This document shows positions 1 through 9,479 of a stretch of DNA of 24,514 nt, piece after piece. The DNA comes from Didymodactylos carnosus (Eukaryota > Rotifera > Eurotatoria > Philodinida > Philodinidae). The position numbers and the translations under genes are program-made. The DNA is taken from assembly GCA_905250885.1 (NCBI GenBank), contig CAJNOQ010002406.1:1-24514 (forward strand), given 5' to 3'. The stretch's first letter is position 1, and each line of letters begins with the position of its first letter. The notes under the pieces were generated by a model that had not been told where the DNA came from, ran no database searches, and saw only the letters and a list, made by a program, of their open reading frames with translations.

Positions 1-1000
1 TTTATTTGTTATACTTTTACCTTCTTATTTTCTTCTTTCTAGTCGTACACTTGCTTATTGTATGTATCAAGCGTGAATGTATTCTGTAGACATGGTTTTT
101 TATCTAATCGTGCTAGAAAATGAATGTGTCTCTGTCAATCTGTCTCTTTCTTTAGCCATATATCAGTGTACATTTACAACTTTTGATTTTATAGAACAGT
201 CAAAATGACCTATGGGTTTTTTCCTCTTTCTTTTTGTTCGGTCCATATGTCCATCCAGTAGTTGTTTTCTTCTTTTTCTTCTTCTCTTCATTACATAATA
301 TAATAAAGCTTATATCAACTTATATCAAAGACACAACGATTCTAACTCCTATTTCCCTCCTCGTACGCCTATTTCTTCACTCTTTATTTTTTGTCTTTAT
401 TTTGTCTGTACTTATCCTTTTTATGTTGTCCTTGTCACTTGTTTTTATATGTATTTCTTGTCCTGCCCTTTGTCCGCAGTCAATGATGTAAAGATGCAAT
501 GGATTCGTCTCCTTCTCCTCATTATTGTACTGATGTTTTCCAACTTTTTCTTTTTCGATAAAACTTATAGCTACAAATATGGCTTGTATTTTGCATGAAA
601 ACCTTCTTATACCGGCAAAAAAGCTTGTTTCTCGCCCAACGTTATTTATAATCTTCTACAGAAGTCTACCTGCTGAAGGCAGAAGTCGTACTTTGGAACT
701 GCAAAAAGCTGCTAGATATATGCAAAAGGCGGGTTCTTTCAGAATATCCCGTCCAAAACTGTATATGACTCCATTAAAGTGCCGAAAAGTCAAATTTAGT
801 TCGAAAATCCCGCAAATTTCCCTACCATCCACAAATGATTTATCTGCTACTCCTAAACGAAAGCTTGAAACAAATAGAGATTTCACCTGCAGACCTATTT
901 TATGAACACTTTAGGACTTGTCCGTTTTCCGAAGGAAAAGGAAGTTTGAAGTATAAAGTTTATATACGAGGATTTTGTGGTTTTCCGAGGGTTTTTTATT
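1..1000. other. AT/pyrimidine-rich stretch, no supported gene
   Basis: The first 560 bases are T/C-rich low-complexity DNA. A 108-codon open frame at 579-905 (+) has no recognisable domain and an overlapping antisense frame of similar length, so I do not call it. No splice-supported exon, RNA gene or element end was seen. Confidence 0.5.
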
Positions 1001-1094
1001 AGTAGCTGTAAACACACATTCCAGTAACTGTAAACTATCGGGGCGAAATTGTGATTAACCAAATTTCAATATAAATTTGGTGTTTACAGCTACT
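1001..1094. repeat. Short nested inverted repeat
   Basis: AGTAGCTGTAAACAC (1001-1015) recurs as its exact reverse complement at 1080-1094. Inside lies a second hairpin, ACCAAATTT (1058-1066) with AAATTTGGT (1073-1081) and a 6-base loop. It may be the remains of a small fold-back element. No target duplication was found. Confidence 0.55.
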
Positions 1095-1177
1095 GAATGG
1101 ACTAATAACAGACAGTGCATCTGATGCCATTAGGCACAAGTTTTAAAAATTATTACGATATGTTATTACTATGTTAT

Positions 1178-1185
1178 ATATGTTC
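1178..1185. repeat. Left target-site duplication of the hAT-like element
   Basis: ATATGTTC, paired with ATACGTTC at 1744-1751 (7 of 8 identical). Confidence 0.65.
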
Positions 1186-1743
1186 CAGACACCGAAACGG
1201 ATCGGTTCGGGTTCGGGCCAATGTAAATAGGTTCGGGTCGTGTTCGGGTTGAAGTAAAAAATATTGATTCGCGTTTACAGTGTTTCTTCCTTTCTGCTTT
1301 GACGCTGCGTAGTATACATTGTACAGTATCGTACTGTTGAAGCAAAGAAAGAAAAAAGTAAACATAAATCCAGAAAACGAACGCCTTAAACATGCGTCGC
1401 ATTATGATGATTAAACTTCATGACAATATACGACTGAGAAAGATTTCCTGTTTCGGGTTATCACAATTCGAATGAACTACCACTTGGACAAAAAATCAGA
1501 GAAACGTTCTAGACTATTACAAAAGCTGTAGGCTTCTGCTCTTTTTCCAGAAAAATTTATTAGGTCATCTAAGAAAATTTTCGGGTCACTCGGTCAAGTT
1601 TCAAAAATTTCGTACCACTTCGGGTCGAGTCGGGTTCGGGCCCAAATAGAAAATATTGATTCGTATCGGGTCGGATTCAGGTAAAAAAGTCTTCGGGTCG
1701 GGTCGGATTCTGGTCATCCACCTAAGACCCGATTCGGTCTCTG
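1186..1743. mobile_element. hAT-like non-autonomous element with CGGGTTCGGG subterminal motifs
   Basis: The 558-bp element starts CAGACACCGAAACGGATC and ends with the near-perfect inverse (reverse complement CAGAGACCGAATCGGGTC). Flanks are ATATGTTC (1178-1185) and ATACGTTC (1744-1751), an 8-bp target duplication with one mismatch. Terminal CAG plus an 8-bp duplication is the hAT superfamily signature. Behind each end lies a cluster of degenerate TTCGGGTC/CGGGTTCGGG motifs (about 1200-1250 and 1620-1740) and a shared AAATATTGATTCG block (about 1259 and 1653). Such subterminal arrays often serve as hAT transposase binding sites. No transposase frame is present; open frames inside only read through the motif arrays. 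The superfamily call rests on ends and duplication, not on protein. Confidence 0.7.
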
Positions 1744-1751
1744 ATACGTTC

Positions 1752-2640
1752 AGTAGGAATTTTCCACATTTTTGCTTCGTAGAAGCAATGCTGACAAGCT
1801 TTTTTGATGCTCTTTCGTATGGAGTAAGAAAATTCTGAGAAAAAGTTGTGCAACAGGTCAAATTCTCAAATCCGTTTTTTCAGACACCTCCTAGAAAACT
1901 CTAAAACTCCGTTTTAACTAGACAGCCTGAAAGAAGCATCAGATTCTGAAGAAAATAAGACATCAACCATCTCTCTACATTTCTGAGCTGAGTTATAATC
2001 ATTAACATTTTCTATTGGCTTTTGACCTAACGGTTGCGAGCGCTATTTACTTGAAAATGTCTTTATGCCGCACCTGTTAGAGCTCCATGCAGCTTTAAAA
2101 ATAAATAATTCTCTAAACTTTAACAAAAAAGAAGAATTTAAAAAGAATTCTATTTCTTTTTAGTTACTTTATTATTATGTTTTCTTCCATATAATATGTA
2201 AGTCTATTATGTAAAATTGCAGACAAGGAAGCAGTTATTATTCATGATTTGTTTTCATTTCTTCATGCTGTCAATGTCAAGTATGTTCATAATTGGCATA
2301 TAAATAGATTTGAATAGAAAATATATGTTCGTACGAGTGTGAAAACAATACTTCTTTTGTTCTCTCGTTTTTGCTTAATTTGTGTAGTAGTGTTTCATAC
2401 GGACGAAGCAAGAACAGGTAAATCACACAAGCTATGATTTTTGTACGTTCACTGTCTACTATAAAACCTAAAACATCATATATACGTCCTGACTTACGTA
2501 TGATACATATTTCGAACCTTCTCTCACACGCTCCTAGAGCCAGTTTTTGTGTACAGCTACAACAAAAAATCATATTTAGTTTAATCTTGCGAATGTATCA
2601 TATGTGATACATGAACTCCATTAGTCAAAAATTAAATGAA
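1752..2640. other. Gene-free stretch
   Basis: AT-rich DNA with no recognised gene or element. A minus-strand open frame at 2277-2573 matches no family I know and lacks coherent splice connections. Confidence 0.45.
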
Positions 2641-2671
2641 TCATAAACTAAAGAATAATCCATCTAGCTAC

Positions 2672-2785
2672 CTGAACAGTTTTTTGAGTCTCTGATTCAA
2701 TAAGCTTTTTAAGGTCACGATACAGATGCATCACAGCTAGAACTCTTTTAATATTCCTACTAATTTCGTTTTGCAATAAAGCCAT
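2672..2785 (-). CDS. Possible first coding exon of an unrecognised divergent gene
   Basis: On the minus strand an ATG at 2785 opens 38 codons ending in GTTCAG followed by GTAGCT, an acceptable splice donor (exon end 2672). The peptide begins MALLQNEISRNIKRVL and looks like a charged amphipathic helix. It is head-to-head with the LRAT-domain gene, with only 31 bases between the two ATGs. I found no second exon that continues the frame, so this may be chance coding potential. No function is proposed. Confidence 0.2.
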
Positions 2786-2816
2786 TCTAGATTGACATTT
2801 ACTGCTAACAGAATAC

Positions 2817-3461
2817 ATGGATTTTCTTCCTGTACTCGTCGAAAAGTACAATCTCGATCTCCAGCCGTCGCATTCTGAACGTATCGATGTTCAATCAGCC
2901 GATACACTCCTGTATCCTGGCGCCCACATTGCCGCCTCCATTCGACACGAACACTTTCACCATGGTATCGTCATCGATCCAGCCGCACCCGACATTTCAA
3001 TTATGCATTTATGGGGTAGAAATAAAAACGTGGGACGTGTTCAAATGACCACCATGCCAATATTCCTCGCAGGTAACGTCGATAATCTGGGCAAGAAAAC
3101 GCGCGAACTCTATTTGGTCAACTACGACGGTGATACATACGAAAAACAAAAAGAAACTGTCAAAGTGGCAAAAGAATTGCTCGAGAAAGCCGATGATATA
3201 GTGTATGATTTAGCTACTTTAAATTGTGAGAGTTTTGCCTGCTTTTGCCGTACAGGCAGATGGGATAGTGAACAGGTGACGAAGATCAAACATCTATTAA
3301 AAGACAAACTTCAAGAAATCTTTCAGGAAGTGGAAGATGCTAATATCAAGGATGGACAGGGCATTATTTCGTTGATTAATGCGATTCTCACTGATGTTCT
3401 ATCACCAACAGACAAGGAGGTGCTTGTTCAATTGCTGGAAAAGTATTCTTCGTCACTATAA
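2817..3461 (+). CDS. LRAT-domain (NlpC/P60-like) protein
   Basis: Intact 214-codon single-exon gene. The family uses a circularly permuted papain-like fold with two histidines and a cysteine; members are acyltransferases, phospholipases or regulators of lipid metabolism. Visible here: an N-terminal strand with P34-G35-A36-H37; H49 in HHGIVID; H64 in MHLWG; then C137 in LNCESFACFCRTG, matching the NCEHF cysteine motif. The order H-H-C and the spacing fit LRAT domains at about residues 30-150. The last 65 residues are a charged helical tail without an obvious membrane helix, unlike LRAT or PLAAT proteins with a C-terminal anchor. The ATG at 2817 is the first in frame and leaves a full-length domain. 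No upstream exon was identified. The substrate cannot be inferred. Confidence 0.85.
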   Translation: MDFLPVLVEKYNLDLQPSHSERIDVQSADTLLYPGAHIAASIRHEHFHHGIVIDPAAPDISIMHLWGRNKNVGRVQMTTMPIFLAGNVDNLGKKTRELYLVNYDGDTYEKQKETVKVAKELLEKADDIVYDLATLNCESFACFCRTGRWDSEQVTKIKHLLKDKLQEIFQEVEDANIKDGQGIISLINAILTDVLSPTDKEVLVQLLEKYSSSL

Positions 3462-3633
3462 AATGCACATGTACGCGTTCACTCTCTTGTTTGAATTCCA
3501 AAACATTTTTTAACAAATCTGATTTTAACGAATTAATGATTTTCAATGAGTAAGCTAGCAAAAAATTAATAACGGTGTGATAAGATGAGCCAAATTAGTT
3601 TTTACTTATTTTTTATTCACTAAACATTAGTTA

Positions 3634-3639
3634 AATAAA
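3634..3639 (+). terminator. Candidate poly(A) signal for the LRAT-domain gene
   Basis: AATAAA lies 173 bases after the stop codon of the LRAT-domain gene, the first clear canonical signal on that strand. Position is plausible but unverified. Confidence 0.45.
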
Positions 3640-4470
3640 GGTAAAGGCTTTAAAAGCTATTAGATCGATTGTATGTTCGCAAACAAAATGTGCGCCATTC
3701 ATCAAGAATTAACTAAATTCGTTTAGTATTACCGGTTATATATTGAGAGAAAATTTTATTTAACTGATGTATGTGTTGCAGAAGAAACTCGAATCCAGCT
3801 GAATCTCAAATTCTCCTATTAGAAAAATTAAAATTTTAATTTTTCCTTGTGAAAATTAAAATCCAAAATTGTAATGCTTAAACCTGATCTAAATGGTACA
3901 ATTCGATCTGTACCATTAGTTGTATTTCTAGATATTTTAGCTTGAAGTGATGGAGATTTATGCTCTTCGTGGTGACACAAGTTGAAAAGGAAGGAATGAT
4001 CCGTCACGAAGTCGCCAGATAATCGAAAATCACGATTTCTTTTCTTTTCTGTTCTGCTGTTTAACAACAGCATACAATACAGTTAACACCAAATGATTGA
4101 ACTAATAGTGTTCTAATTCCATGGTTAATCTACAAAAATACTACAATAAGAACAACCAGTCGGCGCACTATAACCTTGTGTAAGAGACATGGTAAAGATT
4201 TGGCAGTACTGTAAAGAATAGTTGTCTGCGCAATTTAGATCTACATTCATGGAAACATAACGCGAGCAGACGAGACGTTGGAATGAATCCAAAAGAGTAC
4301 TCATTTTGACCATGAATTCCTCGTCGTTTTGCATGCGTGGTCTTATAAGGTATACGAAAGACGATTAGAGTAAGTGCGACTATTGGTTTAATAATAAAAG
4401 GTTTGAAATCACTCAATTCTTAATGGCTATCCCAAATCTAACAAATTGAGAATTCTGCTTCTTCTAGCAG
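3640..4470. other. Intergenic, no supported gene
   Basis: AT-rich sequence. Only small hairpins were seen, such as TGCTGTT-TAAC-AACAGCA near 4053-4070. Short minus-strand open frames (3828-4073, 4125-4416) show no family features. Confidence 0.4.
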
Positions 4471-4474
4471 TGTA

Positions 4475-4705
4475 TTAGTTAAACATTAGAGTTGAAATCA
4501 TTTCATGCGAATTCACAACAATAACGAAAACAGTCCATCTACAGCAGTGCTTTCCCTTGAAGAAAGCGTCAAAAGGTCTACTTTTCAGCAATTTTGAGCA
4601 AAAATTGCAGGTGAATTTTGACCATCTTTTGAGTCCATTTCTTTTTATCTCACACCGGGTGCAGTTTCCTGATCGACGTTTTCTGCCATTTGACTCAGTT
4701 CTCAA
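4475..4705 (-). pseudogene. Possible piggyBac-type C-terminal Cys-rich domain remnant
   Basis: The minus-strand frame contains a basic lead (GRKRRSGNCTRC), a spacer, then SKFTCNFC and FKGKHCC. The CxxC, about 14 residues, CxxC, then a late H/C pair resembles the zinc-binding tail of piggyBac-derived transposases (R-x-C-x2-C, C-x2-C, C/F-x3-H). No catalytic domain is visible upstream, so if genuine it is an isolated fragment. It might equally be an unrelated zinc-ribbon-like stretch or chance. TTAA at 4478-4481 is compatible with a piggyBac end but is common in this AT-rich DNA. Confidence 0.25.
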
Positions 4706-4912
4706 GAAATGATTAAATTCTTGCTGAATTTCTGCTCAGTTTTTCAAAAGTAGATCACATTTTGGCACTTTCTCGTCGAAAGTTAATAGCATTGAATTTT
4801 CTCGCTTTGAATCGAAAATTTTGTCGCTACTATGCCATATGGATTTTCTAATATAGATATAAATGTGCTTAAAATCAGTTTTATAACAGTTATCACTGAC
4901 CCATGACATGTC

Positions 4913-4976
4913 ATTTACAATTGTGTCATAACACAATTGTGTCATAACACAATTGTGTCATAACACAATTGTAAAT
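4913..4976. repeat. Self-complementary 16-bp tandem repeat
   Basis: Three copies of ACAATTGTGTCATAAC followed by a terminal ACAATTGT, bracketed by ATTT and AAAT. Each unit carries the palindrome ACAATTGT and the mini-hairpin GTGT-CATA-ACAC, so the full 64-bp array is nearly its own reverse complement. Confidence 0.85.
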
Positions 4977-5280
4977 CCACCAAATAAATAACCTTCTATA
5001 GACCTATCAGAGTCATGGTCGGCCTTCTATTATCAGAACAACGATGAAAATTGTATGCAGAAAAAACATTTATTGTCCCCTCATAAATAAATTCCCGTTT
5101 TTGATGTCTGTTCCATAAAATTCATTTAATTAGCATTGATGTTCAACGGATAAAAGGCTGCTATCCGTGAATAATTGTTGTGGATTATTATTAACGACGG
5201 AAGTTGACGTTTCTAGATACGAATTTTTAGTGAATTGTGAATGAAATGTTGATATCATAGGAAGAACACTAACACACTCA
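4977..5280. other. Gene-free stretch
   Basis: AT-rich DNA next to the palindromic repeat. Nothing recognised. Confidence 0.4.
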
Positions 5281-5529
5281 CTAACTCATACTGAGCTTGA
5301 AGAAGATGGTATTTAAAATCTGTAAATATCGGCCGTTGTTGTATTGATGATGTAAAACATTTAGGAATAATAGGCCGCATTCTAGCTGAGCAATTTGCCG
5401 GTTTTTGAAGTATTTTCCTACAAATAACTCGTTGCCGTACTTCATCATCCGATTGAATTTGTGACAAGAGCACAGTTCCTTTTGAATATGCCTCCTACAT
5501 AAGCATAGCCTATGTTTACCCATCGTCTC

Positions 5530-5770
5530 TAAATCGTTTCTCTGGCTAAAGCTTCACAGTTATCGAAATCAAATTTATGATTGTGAACCCTTACATGTTC
5601 TGCTACTGCTAATTTAGATGCCATATTTTTATGTCTTCCTTATGCTCATTCATTCTTATTTGTTTCTCTCTACCCGTTTCTCCCAAATAACTTTTTTCAC
5701 ACCCATCACATGGTATTCGATAAATTAGTTCCTTATTTAATTTTGTTGTATTTTGACCCTTCTGAATAGG
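5530..5770 (-). pseudogene. Penelope-like element GIY-YIG endonuclease remnant
   Basis: Read on the minus strand, one frame gives ELIYRIPCDGCEKSYLGETG followed by R and a short EH-containing stretch. After a frameshift another gives LAVAEHVRVHNHKFDFDN. These match the PLE endonuclease: the IYRIPC...YxGETGR core (GIY and YIG equivalents), the CxxC of its zinc-finger insertion, and the later His-containing AEHxxxxxH segment. In intact elements this domain follows the reverse transcriptase; none is readable further upstream (5780-6370). Minus-strand frames at 5255-5523 may be the degraded C-terminal continuation, but I cannot align them. The copy is truncated and frameshifted, so it is inactive. 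Confidence 0.75.
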
Positions 5771-5789
5771 AAGAAACACACTTTTTAGT

Positions 5790-6370
5790 GCAAACGTTTT
5801 CTTAAATGGTCGCGGTTATGCAGCAGTTTTTAACTGGTGTTGTAGCATCCGGGGAAATTTCCATACATCAGTTATCAAGATTTGCTCATAGCTGCGGAAC
5901 ATCTCATTTGGTAGAAAAATGTTTGTAGAAAAGTGTTACCCAAATGACGACAGAGGGCTGCTGTAACACGGCTGAAAATCGTAAATATAACACCATGGTT
6001 GTTATCGGGTCTGTGCGGACCCACGCTTCAGTTTTTTGTCTGTACGACTCACTCACGAGACTTGATATAGGTAGTGTGCGTAGATAGAAGATTGACGATT
6101 AGGAAAGAGAGCAGCTAGAAAGAGATGAATACTGCCGAGTAAGAAACCAAAAACTGCACAGTGGGTCCAAGCACCTGTCAAGGATTAAGTCGGAAATGAC
6201 TCAAGACAGCCAGATTTGGTTCTCTTGATCTCTTTTGAATTGATCAGCCAGATTTTCTTTTTTCTTTCGTATCTATAGACTACTTTGTGATAAAAGAGAT
6301 TGTGTATGCCTGATTCGTCATACTTTTCCTACTTCATAGCCACTTTTGATCACACGTATTTCCAAAAACC
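5790..6370. other. Gene-free stretch before the Tc1-like element
   Basis: No intact coding frame. It may hold unreadable upstream remains of the PLE copy, but no reverse transcriptase motif was recognised. Confidence 0.4.
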
Positions 6371-6372
6371 TA

Positions 6373-6596
6373 AAGTGGAGGCAAAAAGTTTAACTACAAG
6401 ATTGTTTCTTGTCATACAGTTCCAAGATAAAGACTTTAGAACTTCTGATGATTGATATAGGTAGCCAGGGTCTATAGCTATGTACCACATATAGAGAGAC
6501 TTCAAAATTACTTGTTCATGTTTAATAAATAGAAAAATGTTTTTCCACTAGCGGAAAAAAGTTTAGCAACAAATAGAAATATCTTTAGTTTTATTA
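6373..6596 (+). repeat. Left terminal inverted repeat of the Tc1-like element
   Basis: Pairs with 7445-7655 over its whole length with scattered mismatches and small indels. It holds outer (6375-6398) and inner (6550-6573) copies of the presumed transposase-binding repeat. Confidence 0.85.
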
Positions 6597-6685
6597 GTAG
6601 AAAACTGGTTGCTTTAGTCGCGAATGAGGTGTCAGGATCTGTTTTAGATATTTTATTCATTTTCTTATTATATTTGTACTAATTC

Positions 6686-7423
6686 ATGGGGAAGAGAGCA
6701 GTTGATCCATTCACAAGAGTCCAGGCAGTTGCCTTGTACAACAACAGCAAGACCACGATGAGTATGGACGAAGTGGCGAAGCAACTGAACATTTCTAAGC
6801 GGTGTGTACAACGCCATCAAGAAGCACAAAGAAACTGGTGAGTTCACTGATAGAAAACGTTCTGGGCGCCCGCAAGATTGGTGAACGAGACCAGCGACAT
6901 TTGAAACGGTTCGTGAAAGGCGAAAACAGACTCTCCGTCACAAGATTACGAAAGAATTGAATCAGTCTCTACATGAGCCGGTCACTCGATGAACAGTCTT
7001 CAATTACCTCAAGAAATTGGGGTACGAATACAAGGTCAAACTCAACACACAGTGGTTGAGTAAAAAGCAATGTGAACGAAGAGTGGCATGGTGTACGCAC
7101 GTTTCTCCAAAAGCCATTGGGAAAACATTACTTTTTCCGACGAGTCAACTTTTTATGTCCTTGAAAGGAAGAACGAAGTGAAAATTTGGAGAACTGACGA
7201 AGAGCGACTTCACCCAGATTGTATTCAGCAAGTCAACGAAATGGTATGGAGTATTCTGGACAAAAAGTTGATGGCAACGCCGATTTATAACAAAGCAATA
7301 CTTAGAAAGCATTTGGAACAGGAATGGAAGGGACTCGGTGTTGAAGTGTGTCAGAATCTGGTCGATTCAATGCCAGAAAGACTGAAAAAGTGTTTGCGAG
7401 CGAAGGGCGGCCATTTCTGTTAG
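6686..7423 (+). pseudogene. Tc1-like transposase pseudogene
   Basis: ATG at 6686 opens MGKRAVDPFTRVQAVALYNN, a start typical of the family, then an HTH-like stretch (MDEVAKQLNISKR). A frameshift near 6800 moves to a frame reading GVYNAIKKHKETGEFTDRKR-SGRP, the GRPR-like link. More shifts and an in-frame TGA follow before the intact C-terminal frame from 7088. There the first catalytic Asp is visible in TFSDESTFYVL. The sequence then jumps from HPDCIQQVNE to MVWSILDKKLMATP, so the stretch with the second catalytic Asp is deleted; the E of EMVW may be the final acidic residue. It ends in RAKGGHFC, a common Tc1 C-terminus. The remnant is 738 bp against about 1,020 in an intact gene. Confidence 0.88.
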
Positions 7424-7444
7424 TTTTGGTGATTACTCTGAGAA

Positions 7445-7655
7445 GAAAACTAAAGACATTTCTATCTATCGCTAAACTTTTCTCTATTTGTTAAACATGA
7501 ACAAGTAAAACATGAAGTAATTTCGAAGTCTCTCTATATGTGGTACATAGCTATAGACCCTGGCTACCTATATCAGTCATCAGAAGTTCTATAGTCTTTA
7601 TCTTGGAACTGTATGACAAGAAACAATTTTGTTGTTAAACTTTTTGCCTCCACTT
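7445..7655 (-). repeat. Right terminal inverted repeat of the Tc1-like element
   Basis: Inverted counterpart of the left arm, including the inner direct repeat. A few bases differ in length from the left arm, for example extra bases near 7500-7515. Confidence 0.85.
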
Positions 7656-7659
7656 CAAG

Positions 7660-8110
7660 TACATAAAACAAGATTTGTATATCATACAAGAAGATATATA
7701 TCTTTTCTATATCTATATGCTGTGACGTATACTCTTTGACTGATATGAAGGAAAAAGAATGAAGGAAGCAGAGTATAAAAAAAGCGGAAAAAATAAAAGA
7801 CTTGTATATAGACAATCACTGCGGTTGCACCACTAGTTTAATCACGATTATTTGCGTAGTGTAACTATATATACCTGTGAGGTAAATTCTTTTTTATACG
7901 ATCCTATTCTTTATATGGTTAACATGATATGCTATCTGTATTTTTTGTCCTTTTTATTTCAAACTGCAGAAAACAGCGTAATTTCTTAACGTGAAGATGA
8001 TTTCTATGGATATAGTTGAGGAAGACAGACGTATTATCTGTAGGAAGGTTCATTCACTCCAGTGAGACTCAGGTTTTGTGATCTGCCTAGTATTCTACGC
8101 CAGTAAATTT
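7660..8110. other. Gene-free AT-rich stretch
   Basis: Lies between the Tc1-like element and the LINE tail. It contains AT-alternating low-complexity runs (about 7690-7720) and no supported gene. Confidence 0.45.
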
Positions 8111-8112
8111 GA

Positions 8113-8125
8113 TTTTTTTTTTTTT
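8113..8125 (-). repeat. Poly(A) tail of a non-LTR retrotransposon (poly-T on +)
   Basis: Thirteen T on the plus strand follow the end of the minus-strand LINE fragment, so the element terminates in poly(A). This fixes its 3' end and orientation. Confidence 0.75.
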
Positions 8126-9470
8126 AAACATATTTATTTCCAGTGTTAAGAAAGATACGACGGAAACAAGGAATATGTACGGCACGTCGAGCAGGCCTAT
8201 TGTGTGCCGGTTTCTCATATACAACAAAAAGAGATAATAAAGTGATAAAATACATGAATATAAAAATGTTGAATATATATAAAAAAATAAAAATAACAAA
8301 TTCTTGAAATATAATAAAATGATTAGTATGACAGTTGTTTTGAGTTGGAGCGATAAAGTGGAGGACAGCATCATATAGTTCAATCAGTTCTTCTTTGCAG
8401 AGTGCTCTTATCAAACTGTGTTGCAACCAAACATGGTCAATTGTTACTATTTTTACTTTTAAGATATTCGCGAACAGCTGTAACATCGCTTGACGTGGGG
8501 TATTATACCCAGTACAATGCATGAAGAAATGTTTAGTTGATTCCTTATCATCTCCACAAATACAATCTAACGAAGGCACAAGTTGTCTTATAAATAAGGG
8601 TTCATTTAATTGTGGAAAACCAAGTCTACATCTCGTATAATGGATCTCAGGTTTTCTATTCTTAGCAGGAGGAACCCGGAAGGATTCTAGGAAAGATGAT
8701 TCTAAGTACGATTTAAAACGTCTATACTTACGATCATTACGCACGTCATCATCCAACTGATTCCATAGTTTACTTGAGTTTCTCATGAAAGTTCTTTCAA
8801 GTCTCAAGCTTGCCTTGAAGCTTGTCGGAATATCACCTCGAGCCACACTTCTTGTGGCATACAACACTTTATCGTACTTTGGCACAAGCTCACGTAAATA
8901 TGGAGACGTTTTGCCGTACACAATTTTATAGAGGAGGTACAATCTTCTCACATAAACCAACTGCATTACTGACAATCAACCTAAGTCTTGCAGAATTTTC
9001 TGCTGCGATGTACCACGCATGCAACCTGACACTGCGAGTGCAGCCTGATACTGAATTAAGAATAGCATATTCAGATTACACTAGTCAATGCCCCGATAAA
9101 TAACTAGAGCATAGTTAATGACACTAAGTACATAGGCATGATAGATAGAGTTTAGCGTCTCACGAGAAATCCTTCGGCTCAAGTATTTCATCGAGCCCAC
9201 TGGGTGTGAAAGTTTCTTGGAGATATCAAGAATATGTGTCTTCCATTCTAAAGTAGGCATCAGTGTCAATCCTAAATGAACATGCTTTTGAACATACGGT
9301 AATATAGAGTTATCAATAAGTAAAGGCGGATAAGAAGCCTTAATAATACTCGTGAATAGCATACAGGTACATTTCTTTACATTCAGTGGAAGACACCATC
9401 TCTTCGACCATTCACATACCTTCTTTGAGTCATCGTTCAGTTTAGCAGCCAACAAAGTATCTCTTGATTC
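8126..9470 (-). pseudogene. Non-LTR retrotransposon, C-terminal half of RT ORF (3' segment)
   Basis: From 9455 downward the minus strand reads KLNDDSKKVCEWSKRWCL, then LNVKKCTCMLF, HLGLTLMPTLEWKTHI and a helical thumb region. After two in-frame stops near 9080 and 8970 it continues through AALAVSGCMRGTSQQKIL and LYLLYKIVYGKTSPYLREL. Further on comes LWNQLDDDVRND, and finally CICGDDKESTKHFFMHC, a C-x-C...H-x3-C zinc-knuckle-like motif. This order is the RT thumb and C-terminus of jockey/CR1-like LINEs. The catalytic YADD motif is absent; the fragment begins roughly 10-15 codons after where it should be. The frame of 8124-8975 runs past the real end into the 3' UTR. With stops and truncation it is dead. 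Confidence 0.82.
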
Positions 9471-9479
9471 AAATCGCTT

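Larger units (their letters stand above)
6373..7655 (+). mobile_element. Tc1-like DNA transposon, IR/DR type, defective
   Basis: The ends are long inverted repeats, about 6373-6596 and 7445-7655, beginning AAGTGGAGGCAAAAAGTTTA, close to the Tc1-type CAGTGGAGGCAAAAGTTT. Flanking dinucleotides are TA (6371-6372) and CA (7656-7657), consistent with a TA target duplication with one mutated copy. Each arm repeats its tip internally: AGCGGAAAAAAGTTTAGCAA near 6550 and its partner near 7465-7490 echo the outer site. This is the IR/DR layout known from Sleeping Beauty, Minos and similar elements. The arms agree closely, so the insertion is fairly young. It cannot encode a working transposase. Confidence 0.88.

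Noticed and set aside
234..491. 85-codon open frame on +
   Set aside because: Low-complexity hydrophobic translation (runs of Phe) of T-rich DNA; no family features.
579..905. 108-codon open frame on + with a 76-codon antisense frame
   Set aside because: Neither frame resembles a known protein, composition is not distinctive and no splice context supports it.
1169..1861. Several short open frames on both strands
   Set aside because: They translate the repeated motifs of the hAT-like element, not a conserved protein.
2277..2573. 98-codon minus-strand frame as a second exon for the possible exon at 2672-2785
   Set aside because: No acceptor site keeps the reading frame open, and the peptide is unrecognised.
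4913..4976. CRISPR-like repeat array
   Set aside because: Contiguous tandem units without spacers in a eukaryotic context.
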